Positions 26,395-35,487 of a DNA stretch of 64,000 bases are shown here, one piece after another. The DNA lies in the NCBI GenBank assembly GCA_036262075.1, contig DATAJO010000031.1, forward strand, positions 9,417 through 73,416, written 5' to 3'. Below the pieces are notes generated by a model. That model had not been told where the DNA came from, did no database searches, and saw only the letters and a program-made list of their open reading frames with translations. Within the stretch, counting starts at the first letter, position 1; each line of letters starts with the position of its first letter. Made by a program: the position numbers and the translations under genes. This stretch comes from JACDBZ01 sp036262075 (GTDB lineage: Bacteria > Chloroflexota > Limnocylindria > QHBO01).

Positions 26395-27463
26395 CGGCGC
26401 CGAACTCCTCGGTCATGCGACGCTGGCGATCGGCCTCGGCGAGCGGCTCGAGGAGGCGGTCGAGGTCGCCGTCGAGCAGCCCGGGCAGGTTGTGGACCGT
26501 CAGGCCGATGCGGTGGTCGGTGACCCGGTCGTCGGGGAAGTTGTACGTCCGGATCTTCTCGGACCGCTCGCCGGTGCCGACCTGCGAGCGACGCTCCTCG
26601 CCGCGCTCGGCGGCCTGCCGCGCCTGCTCCGCCTCGAGCAGCCGCGAGCGCAGCACGCTCATCGCCTTGGCTCGGTTCTTGTGCTGGCTCTTCTCGTCCT
26701 GGATGGCGACCACCATGCCGGTCGGCAGGTGGGTGATGCGGACGGCGGAGTCCGTGGTGTTCACCGACTGTCCGCCGGGGCCCGAGGAGCGGTAGACGTC
26801 GATGCGCAGGTCCCGCTCGTCGACCTGGACGTCGACCTCCTCGGCCTCGGGCAGGACCGAGACCGTGGCCGTGGAGGTGTGGATCCGGCCCTGCGCCTCG
26901 GTCGTCGGGACGCGCTGCACGCGGTGGACGCCGGACTCGAACTTCAGCCGCGAGTAGGCGCCCTCGCCGCGGACCTCGGCGATGAGCTCCTTCAGGCCGC
27001 CGCCCTCCGACTCGGACGTGGACAGCACCTCGACCTTCCAGCGCCGCCGCTCGGCGTAGCGGGCGTACATGCGGTACAGGTCGGCGGCGAACAGGGCGGC
27101 CTCCTCGCCGCCGGCGCCGGCACGAATCTCGAGGATGATGTCGCGCTCGTCGTTCGGGTCGGGCGGCACGAGCAGGCCGCGCAGCCGGGCGTCGAGCTCC
27201 GACTCCGCGGCCTCGAGCCGGGCGATCTCCTCGGCGGCCAGCGCCCGGAGCTCCTCGTCGGGGTCGGTCGCCATCTCGCGCGCCTCGGCCAGCTGCTCCC
27301 GGACGCGGCGCCACTCGCGGCCGGCGGCGACGATCGGCTCGAGCCGCGACAGCTCGCGGCCGAGATCGGCGAGGCGGGCGGGATCGGCGGCGGCGTCGGG
27401 GCTCGACAGGAGCGTGCCGATCTCCTCGGAGCGGGCCTCGAGCTCGGCGAGCCGGTCGATCAC
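26381..27463 (-). CDS. prfA: Peptide chain release factor 1
   Basis: 360 aa. GGQ loop in YRSSGPGGQSVNTTDSAVRI and codon-recognition PxT motif as VQRVPTTEAQGRIHTST. N-terminal helical domain and C-terminal KNRAKAMSVLRSRLLE are normal. Recognises UAA and UAG. Overlaps prmC. Confidence 0.96.
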   Translation of the reverse strand: MIDRLAELEARSEEIGTLLSSPDAAADPARLADLGRELSRLEPIVAAGREWRRVREQLAEAREMATDPDEELRALAAEEIARLEAAESELDARLRGLLVPPDPNDERDIILEIRAGAGGEEAALFAADLYRMYARYAERRRWKVEVLSTSESEGGGLKELIAEVRGEGAYSRLKFESGVHRVQRVPTTEAQGRIHTSTATVSVLPEAEEVDVQVDERDLRIDVYRSSGPGGQSVNTTDSAVRITHLPTGMVVAIQDEKSQHKNRAKAMSVLRSRLLEAEQARQAAERGEERRSQVGTGERSEKIRTYNFPDDRVTDHRIGLTVHNLPGLLDGDLDRLLEPLAEADRQRRMTEEFGADAVR

Positions 27464-27473
27464 GGCGCCACCG

Positions 27474-28547
27474 TCAGGGCGTCACCCCGGTGGTCGGATC
27501 GGCGACGTCGACCGTCACCGCGGCCGGCTCGGCGGCCGCGCGATCGGCGGCCAGGCACGACTCGAGCGACGCGATGCTGACCTCGAGCATCGATCGGTCC
27601 GGCGGGCGGGTCGTGAGCGACTGGAGCCACAGCCCCGGAGCGTAGAGCGCGCGGACGATCGGGTTGCCGTAGTGGCGCGCGCCGAAGCGCACGAGCTCGT
27701 AGGCGACGGCGGCGATGACCGGGACGAGGACGATCCGCGACAGGAACAGCGCCCAGAGCGGGACGCCCTCGCGCGGGATGAGGCTGAAGAAGAAGATGCT
27801 GATGACGACGACGATGAGGATGAACGTCGTGCCGCATCGGGTATGGGCGGTGCCGAAGGCGTCGACCTCCTCGGGCGTCAGCGGCCGATCGTGCTCATAG
27901 GCGCTGATCGCCTTGTGCTCGGCGCCGTGGTAGGCGAAGACGCGCCGGATGTCCTGCATGAGGCCGATGGCGGCGATGTAGCCGACGAAGATCACGAGCC
28001 GGATCCCGCCCTCGACGAGGTTGGCCAGGAAGTCGGACTGTGCCGCGTCCTCGGCGAAGGTCGACAGGAACAGCGGCAGGAGGAAGAACAGGCCGATGGC
28101 GAAGCCGATGCTGACGACCATCGTCCCGGCGATCATCCCCTTGCCGAGCTCGACGTCCTCGCCCTCGGCGGCGAGCGCCGCCGAGCGCATGAGCATGCGC
28201 GTGCCGATGACGAGCGTCTCGTACAGGACGAAGATGCCGCGCAGGAACGGGATCTTGATGAGCTTCCGCTCGGCGGACAGCGCCGCGGGGAGCGGCTCGG
28301 ACATCGTCACGATGTCGCCGCTCGGCGGGCGGACGCTCATCGCCACCGTCGTGCGGCCGCGCATCATCACGCCCTCGATGAGGGCTTGGCCGCCGTAGAA
28401 GAAGTCGGGCATGCGGAACCGGCGCCGCCCGGCGGCATCGGTCACCGCGGAGATGACGAGGGGCCCGGCCGCGATGAGCAGCTCGGGGATGAGGAAGAAG
28501 AGGTGGGGCGCTGCGAGCGCCGGCCACCGGGTCAGTGGCCGGCGCAT
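27474..28547 (-). CDS. DUF1385 membrane protein
   Basis: 357 aa. The DUF1385 hallmarks are seen: DFFYGGQALIEGVMMRGRTT, IKIPFLRGIFVLYETLVIG, RRVFAYHGAEHKAISAYEH, FGTAHTRCGTTFILIVVV and YGNPIVRALYAPGLWLQSLT. About five membrane segments. The His/Glu/Cys residues in the central motifs suggest a metal or substrate site in the membrane; function unknown. Often found between rpmE and prfA, as here. The C-terminal 50 residues are Ala/Glu-rich and probably cytoplasmic. Confidence 0.85.
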   Translation of the reverse strand: MRRPLTRWPALAAPHLFFLIPELLIAAGPLVISAVTDAAGRRRFRMPDFFYGGQALIEGVMMRGRTTVAMSVRPPSGDIVTMSEPLPAALSAERKLIKIPFLRGIFVLYETLVIGTRMLMRSAALAAEGEDVELGKGMIAGTMVVSIGFAIGLFFLLPLFLSTFAEDAAQSDFLANLVEGGIRLVIFVGYIAAIGLMQDIRRVFAYHGAEHKAISAYEHDRPLTPEEVDAFGTAHTRCGTTFILIVVVISIFFFSLIPREGVPLWALFLSRIVLVPVIAAVAYELVRFGARHYGNPIVRALYAPGLWLQSLTTRPPDRSMLEVSIASLESCLAADRAAAEPAAVTVDVADPTTGVTP

Positions 28548-28557
28548 CGGCTCGGGG

Positions 28558-28764
28558 TCAGCGAAGCGAGCGCTCGAGGCGCTTCTGGAACCGCTCGACC
28601 TGGCCGGCGGTGTCGACGATGTTCTGCGTGCCGGTGAAGAAGGGGTGGCACTTGTTGCAGACCTCGACGCGGATCGTCTCGGCGGTCGAGCCGACGGTGA
28701 ACTCGTTGCCGCAGACGCAGTGGACCTTCGCCTGATGGTACTGCGGATGGATGTCGGCCTTCAT
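28558..28764 (-). CDS. rpmE: 50S ribosomal protein L31 (zinc-binding type)
   Basis: 68 aa. MKADIHPQYHQAKVHCVCGN, then VEVCNKCHPFFTGTQNIVD with Cys at 16, 18, 36 and 39, the C+ form that holds zinc. Normal length. Follows rpmA. Confidence 0.97.
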   Translation of the reverse strand: MKADIHPQYHQAKVHCVCGNEFTVGSTAETIRVEVCNKCHPFFTGTQNIVDTAGQVERFQKRLERSLR

Positions 28765-28793
28765 GGGGATGCTCCTGCGCGCCGAAATCGGCG

Positions 28794-29054
28794 TCAGGCC
28801 GTGGCGGCCTCGACGCTGACGCGCTTCTTGCTGCGGGTTTCGTGGGTGAATCGGACCTTGCCGTCGGCGGTGGCGAACAGCGTGTAGTCCTTGCCCATCC
28901 CGACGTTCGGGCCGGGATGGAACGTGCTGCCGCGCTGGCGGACGATGATCGTCCCGGACAGGACGAACTGCCCATCGCCGCGCTTGACGCCGAGGCGCTT
29001 GCCGGCGCTGTCGCGCCCGTTCTTGCTGGACGAGCCAGCCTTCTTGTGAGCCAT
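28794..29054 (-). CDS. rpmA: 50S ribosomal protein L27
   Basis: 86 aa. AHKKAGSSSKNGRDSAGKRL and GTIIVRQRGSTFHPGPNVGM are diagnostic. No N-terminal cleavage extension of the Firmicutes type. Three bases after rplU. Confidence 0.97.
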   Translation of the reverse strand: MAHKKAGSSSKNGRDSAGKRLGVKRGDGQFVLSGTIIVRQRGSTFHPGPNVGMGKDYTLFATADGKVRFTHETRSKKRVSVEAATA

Positions 29055-29057
29055 CGC

Positions 29058-29702
29058 TTACTCCTCGGCCTCGGCCGTCGGCTCGGCCTTCTTCGTGGTG
29101 CGTCGCCGGGTGGTCTTCGGCTTCTCCTCGCCGGCCGATGCCTCGGCCTTCGTGTCCGCCGCCTCCGTCGCCTTCGCGCGCGAGCGGCGCGCCGGCTTCA
29201 CCGGGGCCTCCTCGGTCGCGGTCGCGGCCTCGGCCTTCGCGCCCTTCGGCGCATCGGCCTGGGCGGCCTTCGCCTTGGGCTCTGCCTTCGCCTTCGGCGC
29301 TGCCTTGGCCGTGGCCTTGGGCTCTGCCTTCGGCGCATCGGCGGTGGGCGCATCGGCCGTGGCGGCCTTCGCCTTCGACGAGGACCTGCCACCGGCGCTG
29401 ATCTCGTCGATCCGCACCCGGGTGAGGTGCTGCCGGTGACCGTTCTTGCGGCGGTAGTGGATCTTCTGCTTGAACTTGAAGACGATCAGCTTCGGGCCGA
29501 GCGCCCCGCCGAGGACGGTGCCGCTGACGGTGGCGCCATCGACGGTCGGCGTCCCGACCGTGACCGCCTCGCCGTCGCCGACGAGCAGGACGCGATCGAA
29601 CGTGATCTGCGCACCGGCCTCGCCCGGGACGCGCTCGACGACGAGCTCCGTGCCGGCCTCGACGCGGTACTGCTTCCCGCCGCTGCTGACGACGGCGTAC
29701 AT
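29058..29702 (-). CDS. rplU: 50S ribosomal protein L21 with long Lys/Ala-rich tail
   Basis: 214 aa, twice the usual length. Residues 1-103 are normal L21 (YAVVSSGGKQYRVEAGTELV, IVFKFKQKIHYRRKNGHRQH, and RVRIDEISAGG). The remaining 110 residues are low complexity with repeated PKA, KAEPKA and DAPTADAP units and end in TTRRRTTKKAEPTAE. The tail is probably disordered and basic, so it may contact rRNA or the outside of the ribosome. Start is the ATG before YAVVSSGG. First of the rplU-rpmA-rpmE set. Confidence 0.95.
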   Translation of the reverse strand: MYAVVSSGGKQYRVEAGTELVVERVPGEAGAQITFDRVLLVGDGEAVTVGTPTVDGATVSGTVLGGALGPKLIVFKFKQKIHYRRKNGHRQHLTRVRIDEISAGGRSSSKAKAATADAPTADAPKAEPKATAKAAPKAKAEPKAKAAQADAPKGAKAEAATATEEAPVKPARRSRAKATEAADTKAEASAGEEKPKTTRRRTTKKAEPTAEAEE

Positions 29703-29768
29703 ACGTGCTCTCCTGGGTCTCTTGGGCTCGCGTCCCGGGCAGCCTGACGGCGCGGCGGAACGCACACG

Positions 29769-29792
29769 AAAACGGGCCGAGTGCTCAGCCCG
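29769..29792 (-). terminator. Rho-independent terminator or attenuator before rplU
   Basis: On the minus strand, a GC-rich stem of about 8-9 bp (CGGGCTGA with TCGGCCCG, one G-U) is followed by TTTTCGTG. It lies between the DUF2344 stop and rplU, so it ends the former transcript, or acts in the rplU leader. Confidence 0.65.
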
Positions 29793-29806
29793 CGGGACGG
29801 TGAAGT

Positions 29807-30523
29807 CTACCGAGCGATCGGGGGAGTGTCAACGAAGACGAGCCGCGTCCGGACCGCCTTGACGACCCGCAGCGGCAGGTCGAGCGCCCGCACGACGTCC
29901 TCCGGCCGGCCGGCGCCACTGGCGTCGAGCTTGAGCACCGTCCGGAGGCGCGCCCTGCCCGCGGCCTCGTCGACGTCGAGCACCTCGACGTCCTCGATGA
30001 GCGGCCGGAGGTCGCGGTCGGACACGTCGCTGCGCCGCTGGCTCTCACCGCGCCGCGCGAGGCCCTCGAGCTTCTCGGCCGCGAGGAGGCGGACGACCGC
30101 GCCGCGCAGCGCGTCCGAGGTCAGGCCGTCGTCGCCGGCGACCTCGATCTCGTACTCGGCGGCACGGACCTGGCTGGCCGCCGACGGGAACCCGTGCCAG
30201 ACCTCCTTCGCGTCGCGCAGCTCGATGCCGTCGGGGAAATGCTCGGCGGCGGCCTGGATGCGCTCGATCGGCACGAGCTCGTCGAAGTAAGCCTCGACCA
30301 CCTCGCCGCGCAGCTCGATCCCGACCGGCAGGTTGGCGGCGAGCTTGATCCGCGGCTTCGGCTTCTTGGCCTGCGTGTACGACAGCGGCAGCTCGGCGGC
30401 GCGGAACGCCTGCTCGAAGGCAGCGACGAGCTCGGCCTGGCGCACGCGCAGGGCCGGTTCGGTTCGGCTGAAGAGAAGCTGCCAGCGCTGGCGCGGCTGC
30501 CCCTCCGGCGGTCGGTCGGTCAT
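29807..30523 (-). CDS. DUF2344 protein (radical-SAM-linked, TIGR03936 type)
   Basis: 238 aa. Motifs: RWQLLFSRTEPALRVRQAEL, LPLSYTQAKKPKPRIKLAAN, LPVGIELRGEVVEAYFDEL and a C-terminal domain ending VKAVRTRLVFVD. Typical partner of a B12-binding radical SAM protein that is usually adjacent or fused; no such gene is in the window. It precedes rplU as in many Chloroflexota and Actinobacteria. Role unknown, possibly RNA or ribosome-linked. Confidence 0.8.
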   Translation of the reverse strand: MTDRPPEGQPRQRWQLLFSRTEPALRVRQAELVAAFEQAFRAAELPLSYTQAKKPKPRIKLAANLPVGIELRGEVVEAYFDELVPIERIQAAAEHFPDGIELRDAKEVWHGFPSAASQVRAAEYEIEVAGDDGLTSDALRGAVVRLLAAEKLEGLARRGESQRRSDVSDRDLRPLIEDVEVLDVDEAAGRARLRTVLKLDASGAGRPEDVVRALDLPLRVVKAVRTRLVFVDTPPIAR

Positions 30524-30629
30524 CGGGCGTCGATCCTACCCCGATCCTTCGTGACCGACCAGCGGCGACGAGGTTCACCAACGGTCGCGGTGCACCGTCG
30601 GTCGCCGCACGCGAGTAGGATGCCGTCGC

Positions 30630-31811
30630 ATGTCGGAGCTCCTCGCCGCCGTCCATCGCCATCGGCAGTCGCTGTTCGCGATCGGCATGATCACGCTCGT
30701 CGCGTGGCTGCTGTGGAGCGCGCGGGGGGCGCTGCCGGCGTTCTTCATCGGCCTGGCGCTCGTCTTCGTCCTCGACCCGGGCGTGACGTTCCTCCAGCGG
30801 CGCGGCATCCCGCGCTGGGCCGGCGTGATCGTGATGTACGCGGTGCTCGTCGGCGTGGTGTGGGCCCTCGTCGCCTACGCCGTGCCGCCGATCAGCGAGC
30901 AGGCGCGCGAGTTCATCCAGCAGCTTCCCCAGCTCGGCGCGTCGCTCGCCGAGTGGGAGCGCGGCCTCGAGGAGTGGTACCGCGACCTGCCGCTGCCCGC
31001 CGAGCTGCGCACGATCATCGACGAGCAGCTCGCCGCCAGCGGCCAGGCGTTCGCCGAGCTGCTGCGGGCCCTGCTGGCGCCGACGGTCACGGCGGTCCTC
31101 CGCGTGGCGACCTTCATCCTCGGCCTGGTCATCATCCCGGTCTGGCTGTTCTTCGTGCTCAAGGACCGCGAGGGCTTCTCGGGCGCGGTCCAGGGCGCGA
31201 TGCCGCCGACCTGGCGCGCCGACGTCGGCAACCTCCTCGGACTGCTCGGCCGCGTCGGAGGCCGATGGGTCCGTGGCCAGCTCCTCCTCGGCGTCGCCAT
31301 CTTCACCGCCACGGTGATCGGGGTCGGGATCCTCGTCCTCCTCGGCTTCGGCGAGTTCGGCCAGTTCATCCTCGTCCTGGCCCTCATCGCCGGGGTGCTC
31401 GAGTGGTTCCCGATCATCGGACCCATCGTCGCCGCCGTCCCGGCCATCCTCATCGGCCTGTCGATCAGCCTGCCGGCCGCGATCGGCGCCGCGATCCTCT
31501 ACACCGTCATCCAGCAGCTCGAGAACAACCTCCTCGTGCCGAAGGTCATGGGCGACGCCGTCGAGCTCCATCCCGCCGTGCTCGTCCTGGCCCTCGTCGT
31601 GGGTGGCGCACTGTTCGGCATCGGCGGCGCCATCCTCGCCGCCCCGACCGTCGCCGCCGGCCGCGACCTCTACCGCTACGGCTTCCATCGGTTCGGCGGC
31701 CGGACCCCGTCCGAGGCGTTCGACCTCGCGCTCCATGGGGAGCTGCCGCCACCTCCGCCGCCGGAGGAGCCCCCTTCGTCCCCGGTCGAGCCGGAGCCGA
31801 CGCCCGCCTGA
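30630..31811 (+). CDS. AI-2E family transporter (PF01594)
   Basis: 393 aa, eight or so hydrophobic segments. Family motifs are seen at PVWLFFVLKDREGFSGAVQG, RVGGRWVRGQLLLGVAIFTA, EWFPIIGPIVAAVPAILIGL and QQLENNLLVPKVMGDAVELH. These proteins were named for AI-2 export, but many members act as Na+/H+ antiporters or have unknown cargo. The last 30 residues are Pro/Glu-rich. Convergent with rodA, four bases between stops. Confidence 0.88.
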   Translation: MSELLAAVHRHRQSLFAIGMITLVAWLLWSARGALPAFFIGLALVFVLDPGVTFLQRRGIPRWAGVIVMYAVLVGVVWALVAYAVPPISEQAREFIQQLPQLGASLAEWERGLEEWYRDLPLPAELRTIIDEQLAASGQAFAELLRALLAPTVTAVLRVATFILGLVIIPVWLFFVLKDREGFSGAVQGAMPPTWRADVGNLLGLLGRVGGRWVRGQLLLGVAIFTATVIGVGILVLLGFGEFGQFILVLALIAGVLEWFPIIGPIVAAVPAILIGLSISLPAAIGAAILYTVIQQLENNLLVPKVMGDAVELHPAVLVLALVVGGALFGIGGAILAAPTVAAGRDLYRYGFHRFGGRTPSEAFDLALHGELPPPPPPEEPPSSPVEPEPTPA

Positions 31812-31814
31812 CGC

Positions 31815-32948
31815 TCAGAGCGTTGGCTTCCTGCTCCGCATGCGGACCGACTGGAGGATGCCCATGCCGAAGAGGAGGCTGATCATGCTCGAGCCGCCGT
31901 AGGTGACGAAGGGCAGCGGGATGCCGGTGACCGGCATGATGCCGGTGACCATCCCGACGTTCACCAGCAGCTGGAACAGGATCATCGTGGCGATGCCGGT
32001 CGCGATGAGCATGCCGAAGCCGTCGCGCGCCTGCCAGCCGATGAGGAGGACCCGCCACACGAGCAGGGCGAACAGGGCGAGCAGGGCCACGCCACCGACG
32101 AACCCGAGGTCCTCCGCGACGACGGTGAAGATGAAGTCGGTCGACTGGACCGGGATGTAGCCGCGCTGGCCCTCGGCGCCGACGGTGAGGCCGCGGCCGA
32201 GCCAGCCGCCCGAGCCCACGGCGTTGAGCGCCTGGACGAGCTGGTAGCAGGCGCCCTGCGGATCGGCGTACGGGTCGAGGAAGCAGAACAGCCGGGTGCG
32301 CTGGTAGTCGTGGAGCATCGAGACGGCCACGGGCGCCGCGGCGATGACCCCGCCGGCGAACAGGCCCATCCAGCCCAGGCTGGCGCCGGCCATGAACAGC
32401 ATGCCGACGAGGATGGCGACGAACACGAGCGCCGTGCCGAGGTCCGGCTGGCGGAAGACGAGGAACGTCGGGATCGCCATGAGCGCCCCGGCCACGAGGA
32501 TCGTCGCCAGCCGCCCGACCCGCTCGCGCCGGCCGGCGAGGCACGCCGCGAGCACGACGATCATCAGGACCTTGCTGACCTCGCTGAACTGGAAGTCGAG
32601 CCCGGCCACGGTGACCGACATCTGGGCGCCGAACAGGTTCTTGCCGATGAGCATGGTGAGGACGAGGAGGCCGATGACGACCAGGTAGATCGGCACGACC
32701 AGCGTCCGCAGCCAGTGGTAGTCGATGCTCGCCGCGACGAAGAAGAGCGTCAGGCCGATGGCGGCCCAGATGACCGTCTTGACCGTCTGGCTCATGCCCG
32801 CGCCATCGGTGTCGCTGTAGCCGGCCGAATAGCCCATCACCACGCCGACGGTGATGAGCAGGAGGACGTAGAGGAGCAGCTGCAGGTCGAAGTGGCGCCA
32901 GTCGCGCGCCTTCACCGACTCAACAAAGGTTGCCGTTGCGACGCCCAT
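31815..32948 (-). CDS. rodA: Peptidoglycan glycosyltransferase RodA (SEDS family)
   Basis: 377 aa, about ten membrane segments. SEDS signatures: SVTVAGLDFQFSEVSKVLMI, FRQPDLGTALVFVAILVGML and GIPLPFVTYGGSSMISLL. Polymerises glycan strands for side-wall growth with PBP2 encoded just upstream. Three bases after the mrdA stop. Confidence 0.95.
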   Translation of the reverse strand: MGVATATFVESVKARDWRHFDLQLLLYVLLLITVGVVMGYSAGYSDTDGAGMSQTVKTVIWAAIGLTLFFVAASIDYHWLRTLVVPIYLVVIGLLVLTMLIGKNLFGAQMSVTVAGLDFQFSEVSKVLMIVVLAACLAGRRERVGRLATILVAGALMAIPTFLVFRQPDLGTALVFVAILVGMLFMAGASLGWMGLFAGGVIAAAPVAVSMLHDYQRTRLFCFLDPYADPQGACYQLVQALNAVGSGGWLGRGLTVGAEGQRGYIPVQSTDFIFTVVAEDLGFVGGVALLALFALLVWRVLLIGWQARDGFGMLIATGIATMILFQLLVNVGMVTGIMPVTGIPLPFVTYGGSSMISLLFGMGILQSVRMRSRKPTL

Positions 32949-32951
32949 CGG

Positions 32952-34865
32952 TCAGTTCGCCGTCACGAGGCTGAAGTCGTTCGGATCCAGGCGCAGGTCC
33001 TGGTCGAGGTCGTAGTACAGCTGGAGGAAGTACTTCACGACCTCGGCCGAGACGTTGCCGGGCACGACGGCCGAGTAGTTGAAGCTCACGATGGCCAGCT
33101 CGGCATCGGTGGCGCCGGGGGCCGACGGCAGGTAGGCGACGAACCAGGAGTGGAACGGGAGCGTGCCCTCCTCGGTCAGCTCGCCGAACTCGGCGGTGCC
33201 GGTCTTGCCGGACAGGGCTCCCGGCAGGTCGAGGTCACGGATGTTGTAGGCGTGTCCCGACGTGATCACCTCGCGCGCGCCGATGCGCATCGTCTGCAGC
33301 GTCTCCGCATCCGCGTCGATGGTGTGGATGACCTCGGGCTCGTAGGCCGCGACGAGCTCGCCGTTCTCGTCGGTCTCGCCACGCACGATCATCGGCCGCA
33401 TGAGATCGCCGCCGTTCGCCACCGCGGCGTAGGCGTTGAGGACCTGGAGCGGCGTGACGGCGATGACGTTCTGGCCGATGCCGGCCTGCGCGACCTCGCC
33501 GGTGAACACCCCGGCGCGGCCCTGCTGGCGCGCCCACTCGGTGCTCGCGATGATCCCCGGCTCCTCGCCCGGCAGGCGGATGCCCGATCGCGCCCCGAAG
33601 CCGAGCTCGTGCGCCCACTCGGCCAGCGGGTCGATGCCGGTGTGGATCGCCATCTGATAGAAGAACGTGTCCGAGCTCTTGGCGAACGCGGCGATCATGT
33701 CGAGCGGCCCGAACCCCTGGCGGTTCCAGTCGTACAGGCACTCTCCGGCCGGTGCGCCGGGGATCTGGTAGCACCCGTACGTCGGCCACTGTCGCCCCGG
33801 CGTCGTGACGCCCTCCTCCATGGCCGCGATCCCGGTCACCAGCTTGTAGGTCGAGCCCGGCGGGTAGATGTCGCTGATGGCGTGGTTGCGGAGCGGCCGA
33901 TCGGGATCGGCGAGGTAGACCGCGAAGTCGTCGGCGCTGATGCCGCCGGCGAAGTCGTTGTTGTCGTAGGCCGGCAGCGACACCATGGCCAGGATCTCGC
34001 CGGTCTGCGGGTTCATCACCACCGTGACGCCCTGGCTGACGCCGGCCACCTCCATGCCCCAGGTCAGCGCCTGGGTCGCGAGCCGCTGGGTCTCGGCATC
34101 GATCGTCAGCATGAGGTTGCGGCCGGGCACGGGCTCGCGGATGGTGCGGACGACGCGCACCTCGCGGCCGGAGGCGTCGCGCTCGACGAGCTTTGCGCCG
34201 TACGTCCCGCGCAGCTCGGTCTCGAACGAGGCCTCGACGCCGGCCTTGCCGATCGTGTCGTTGCGCAGGTAGCCCGCATCGGCCAGCTCGATGAGCTCGT
34301 CACGGCTGATCGGTCCCGTGTAGCCGACGACGTGGGAGAGGAGCGTCCCGTCGACCCCGCCGGTCTCGTCGAGGTAGCTGCGGATCGGCTCGACCTCGAC
34401 CACGATGCCCGGGAGCGAGGCCGCCTCCTCGCCGATGATCAGGGCGGCGTCGCGCTCGACGCCACGGACGATGGGCACGAGCTCGAACGGCGACCCCTGG
34501 AACGCCTCGAGCCGATCGCGCAGGGCCGACATCGGCGTGTCCGTCAGGTCGGCGACCCGCGCCAGGACCCGGAAGCGCGCCTCGTCGGGGAGGTCGGCGG
34601 GGCGGACATTCACCGTCCACGACGGCGTGTTGACAGCAATGGGCCGTCCGGCGCGGTCGAAGATCAGGCCGCGGGGAGCGAGGATCGGCACCTCGGCCGT
34701 GCGATCGGCCGCCGCCCGGCTGGCGTACTCCTCGCCGCTCACGACCTGGAGCTGGAACAGGCGGCCCGACAGGGCGACGAACAGGAGCGCCGCGGCAACG
34801 CCGAAGGCGATGAACCGCGGGCGCGAGCGCCGGAGATCGAGGCGGCCGTCGTTGAGGTCAGCCAT
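32952..34865 (-). CDS. mrdA: Penicillin-binding protein 2 (transpeptidase, elongasome)
   Basis: 637 aa. One N-terminal membrane anchor (FIAFGVAAALLFVALSGRLF), a PBP dimerisation domain, and the transpeptidase motifs PPGSTYKLVTG (SxxK), AKSSDTFFYQMA (SxN-like; here SSD) and LSGKTGTAEFGE (KTG). Crosslinks peptidoglycan with RodA. Sits between mreD and rodA, three-base gaps on both sides. The SSD in place of SxN is common in PBP2. Confidence 0.94.
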   Translation of the reverse strand: MADLNDGRLDLRRSRPRFIAFGVAAALLFVALSGRLFQLQVVSGEEYASRAAADRTAEVPILAPRGLIFDRAGRPIAVNTPSWTVNVRPADLPDEARFRVLARVADLTDTPMSALRDRLEAFQGSPFELVPIVRGVERDAALIIGEEAASLPGIVVEVEPIRSYLDETGGVDGTLLSHVVGYTGPISRDELIELADAGYLRNDTIGKAGVEASFETELRGTYGAKLVERDASGREVRVVRTIREPVPGRNLMLTIDAETQRLATQALTWGMEVAGVSQGVTVVMNPQTGEILAMVSLPAYDNNDFAGGISADDFAVYLADPDRPLRNHAISDIYPPGSTYKLVTGIAAMEEGVTTPGRQWPTYGCYQIPGAPAGECLYDWNRQGFGPLDMIAAFAKSSDTFFYQMAIHTGIDPLAEWAHELGFGARSGIRLPGEEPGIIASTEWARQQGRAGVFTGEVAQAGIGQNVIAVTPLQVLNAYAAVANGGDLMRPMIVRGETDENGELVAAYEPEVIHTIDADAETLQTMRIGAREVITSGHAYNIRDLDLPGALSGKTGTAEFGELTEEGTLPFHSWFVAYLPSAPGATDAELAIVSFNYSAVVPGNVSAEVVKYFLQLYYDLDQDLRLDPNDFSLVTAN

Positions 34866-34868
34866 CGG

Positions 34869-35411
34869 TCACCATGCCGTGGCCGTCTCGTCCGGCACGG
34901 TCCGCGCCGCGATGGCCCGTGCGGGGAGGAGGAAGATGGTCGTCGTCACCGCGTTCAGGACGGCGGCGCTGACCATGACGTCGCTCGGCCAGCCGGCCGC
35001 CGGCGCATCAGTCACGAGCTGCGACAGGGCGAGACCGACGGCATCGGCCACGATCGAGCCGAGGAAGGCCGCGGCGATCGGGAGCACCCACACCGTGCGA
35101 CCGATGAGCCGCTGCGCGCCGGCAACGAGCGCCGCGACGACGAGGAGGACGAGGGGGACCGATCCGAGGGGCTCGCCGACGAGAAGGTTGACCGTCAGGC
35201 CGCCCACGAAGGCCCAGGTGATCCCCGGCAGGAAGCCCGCGAACGCCGTGACGAGGACGACGGCGACGAGCATGAGGTTCGGCCGGGCGCCGGCGATGAC
35301 GATGACCGGCGCGATCGAGGCATGGACGATGCCGGCGATGATGGCGAGAAGCGGGCTGAGGTAGGTGATCGGTACGACCCTGCGAACAGCAGTGGGGAGG
35401 TGCGACGGCAC
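34869..35411 (-). CDS. mreD: Rod shape-determining protein MreD
   Basis: 180 aa from GTG 35411, five to six hydrophobic segments (TYLSPLLAIIAGIVHASIAP, NLMLVAVVLVTAFAGFLPG, LVLLVVAALVAGAQRLIG). Position ahead of mrdA and rodA supports MreD over other small membrane proteins. The frame continues upstream but over the parS site, so a start at GTG just after TATACT is preferred; the transcript would be nearly leaderless. mreC is absent. Confidence 0.8.
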   Translation of the reverse strand: MPSHLPTAVRRVVPITYLSPLLAIIAGIVHASIAPVIVIAGARPNLMLVAVVLVTAFAGFLPGITWAFVGGLTVNLLVGEPLGSVPLVLLVVAALVAGAQRLIGRTVWVLPIAAAFLGSIVADAVGLALSQLVTDAPAAGWPSDVMVSAAVLNAVTTTIFLLPARAIAARTVPDETATAW

Positions 35412-35415
35412 CTGA

Positions 35416-35421
35416 AGTATA
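35416..35421 (-). promoter_or_regulatory. -10 element (TATACT) of mreD-mrdA-rodA
   Basis: TATACT on the minus strand, ending four bases before the proposed GTG start. This predicts a leaderless mRNA. Confidence 0.45.
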
Positions 35422-35458
35422 CGGTCAGGCCCGTCCTCCTCAGCCGGGCCGATCGTCA

Positions 35459-35474
35459 CGTTTCCCGTGAAACA
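35459..35474 (+). promoter_or_regulatory. parS-like centromere site
   Basis: CGTTTCCCGTGAAACA matches the bacterial parS consensus TGTTTCACGTGAAACA at 14 of 16 positions. It lies 114 bp before parA, where ParB would load. A single site was seen; more may lie outside. Confidence 0.85.
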
Positions 35475-35478
35475 TTGG

Positions 35479-35487
35479 TGTGGATAA
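35479..35487 (-). promoter_or_regulatory. Perfect DnaA box
   Basis: TGTGGATAA, the complement of TTATCCACA, four bases from the parS-like site and about 26 kb from dnaA/oriC. Confidence 0.7.

Noticed and set aside
24879..27314. An 800-codon frame covering tsaC, prmC and prfA
   Set aside because: Only its last 200 codons are real (tsaC); the rest is out of frame with prmC and prfA, which have clear motifs.
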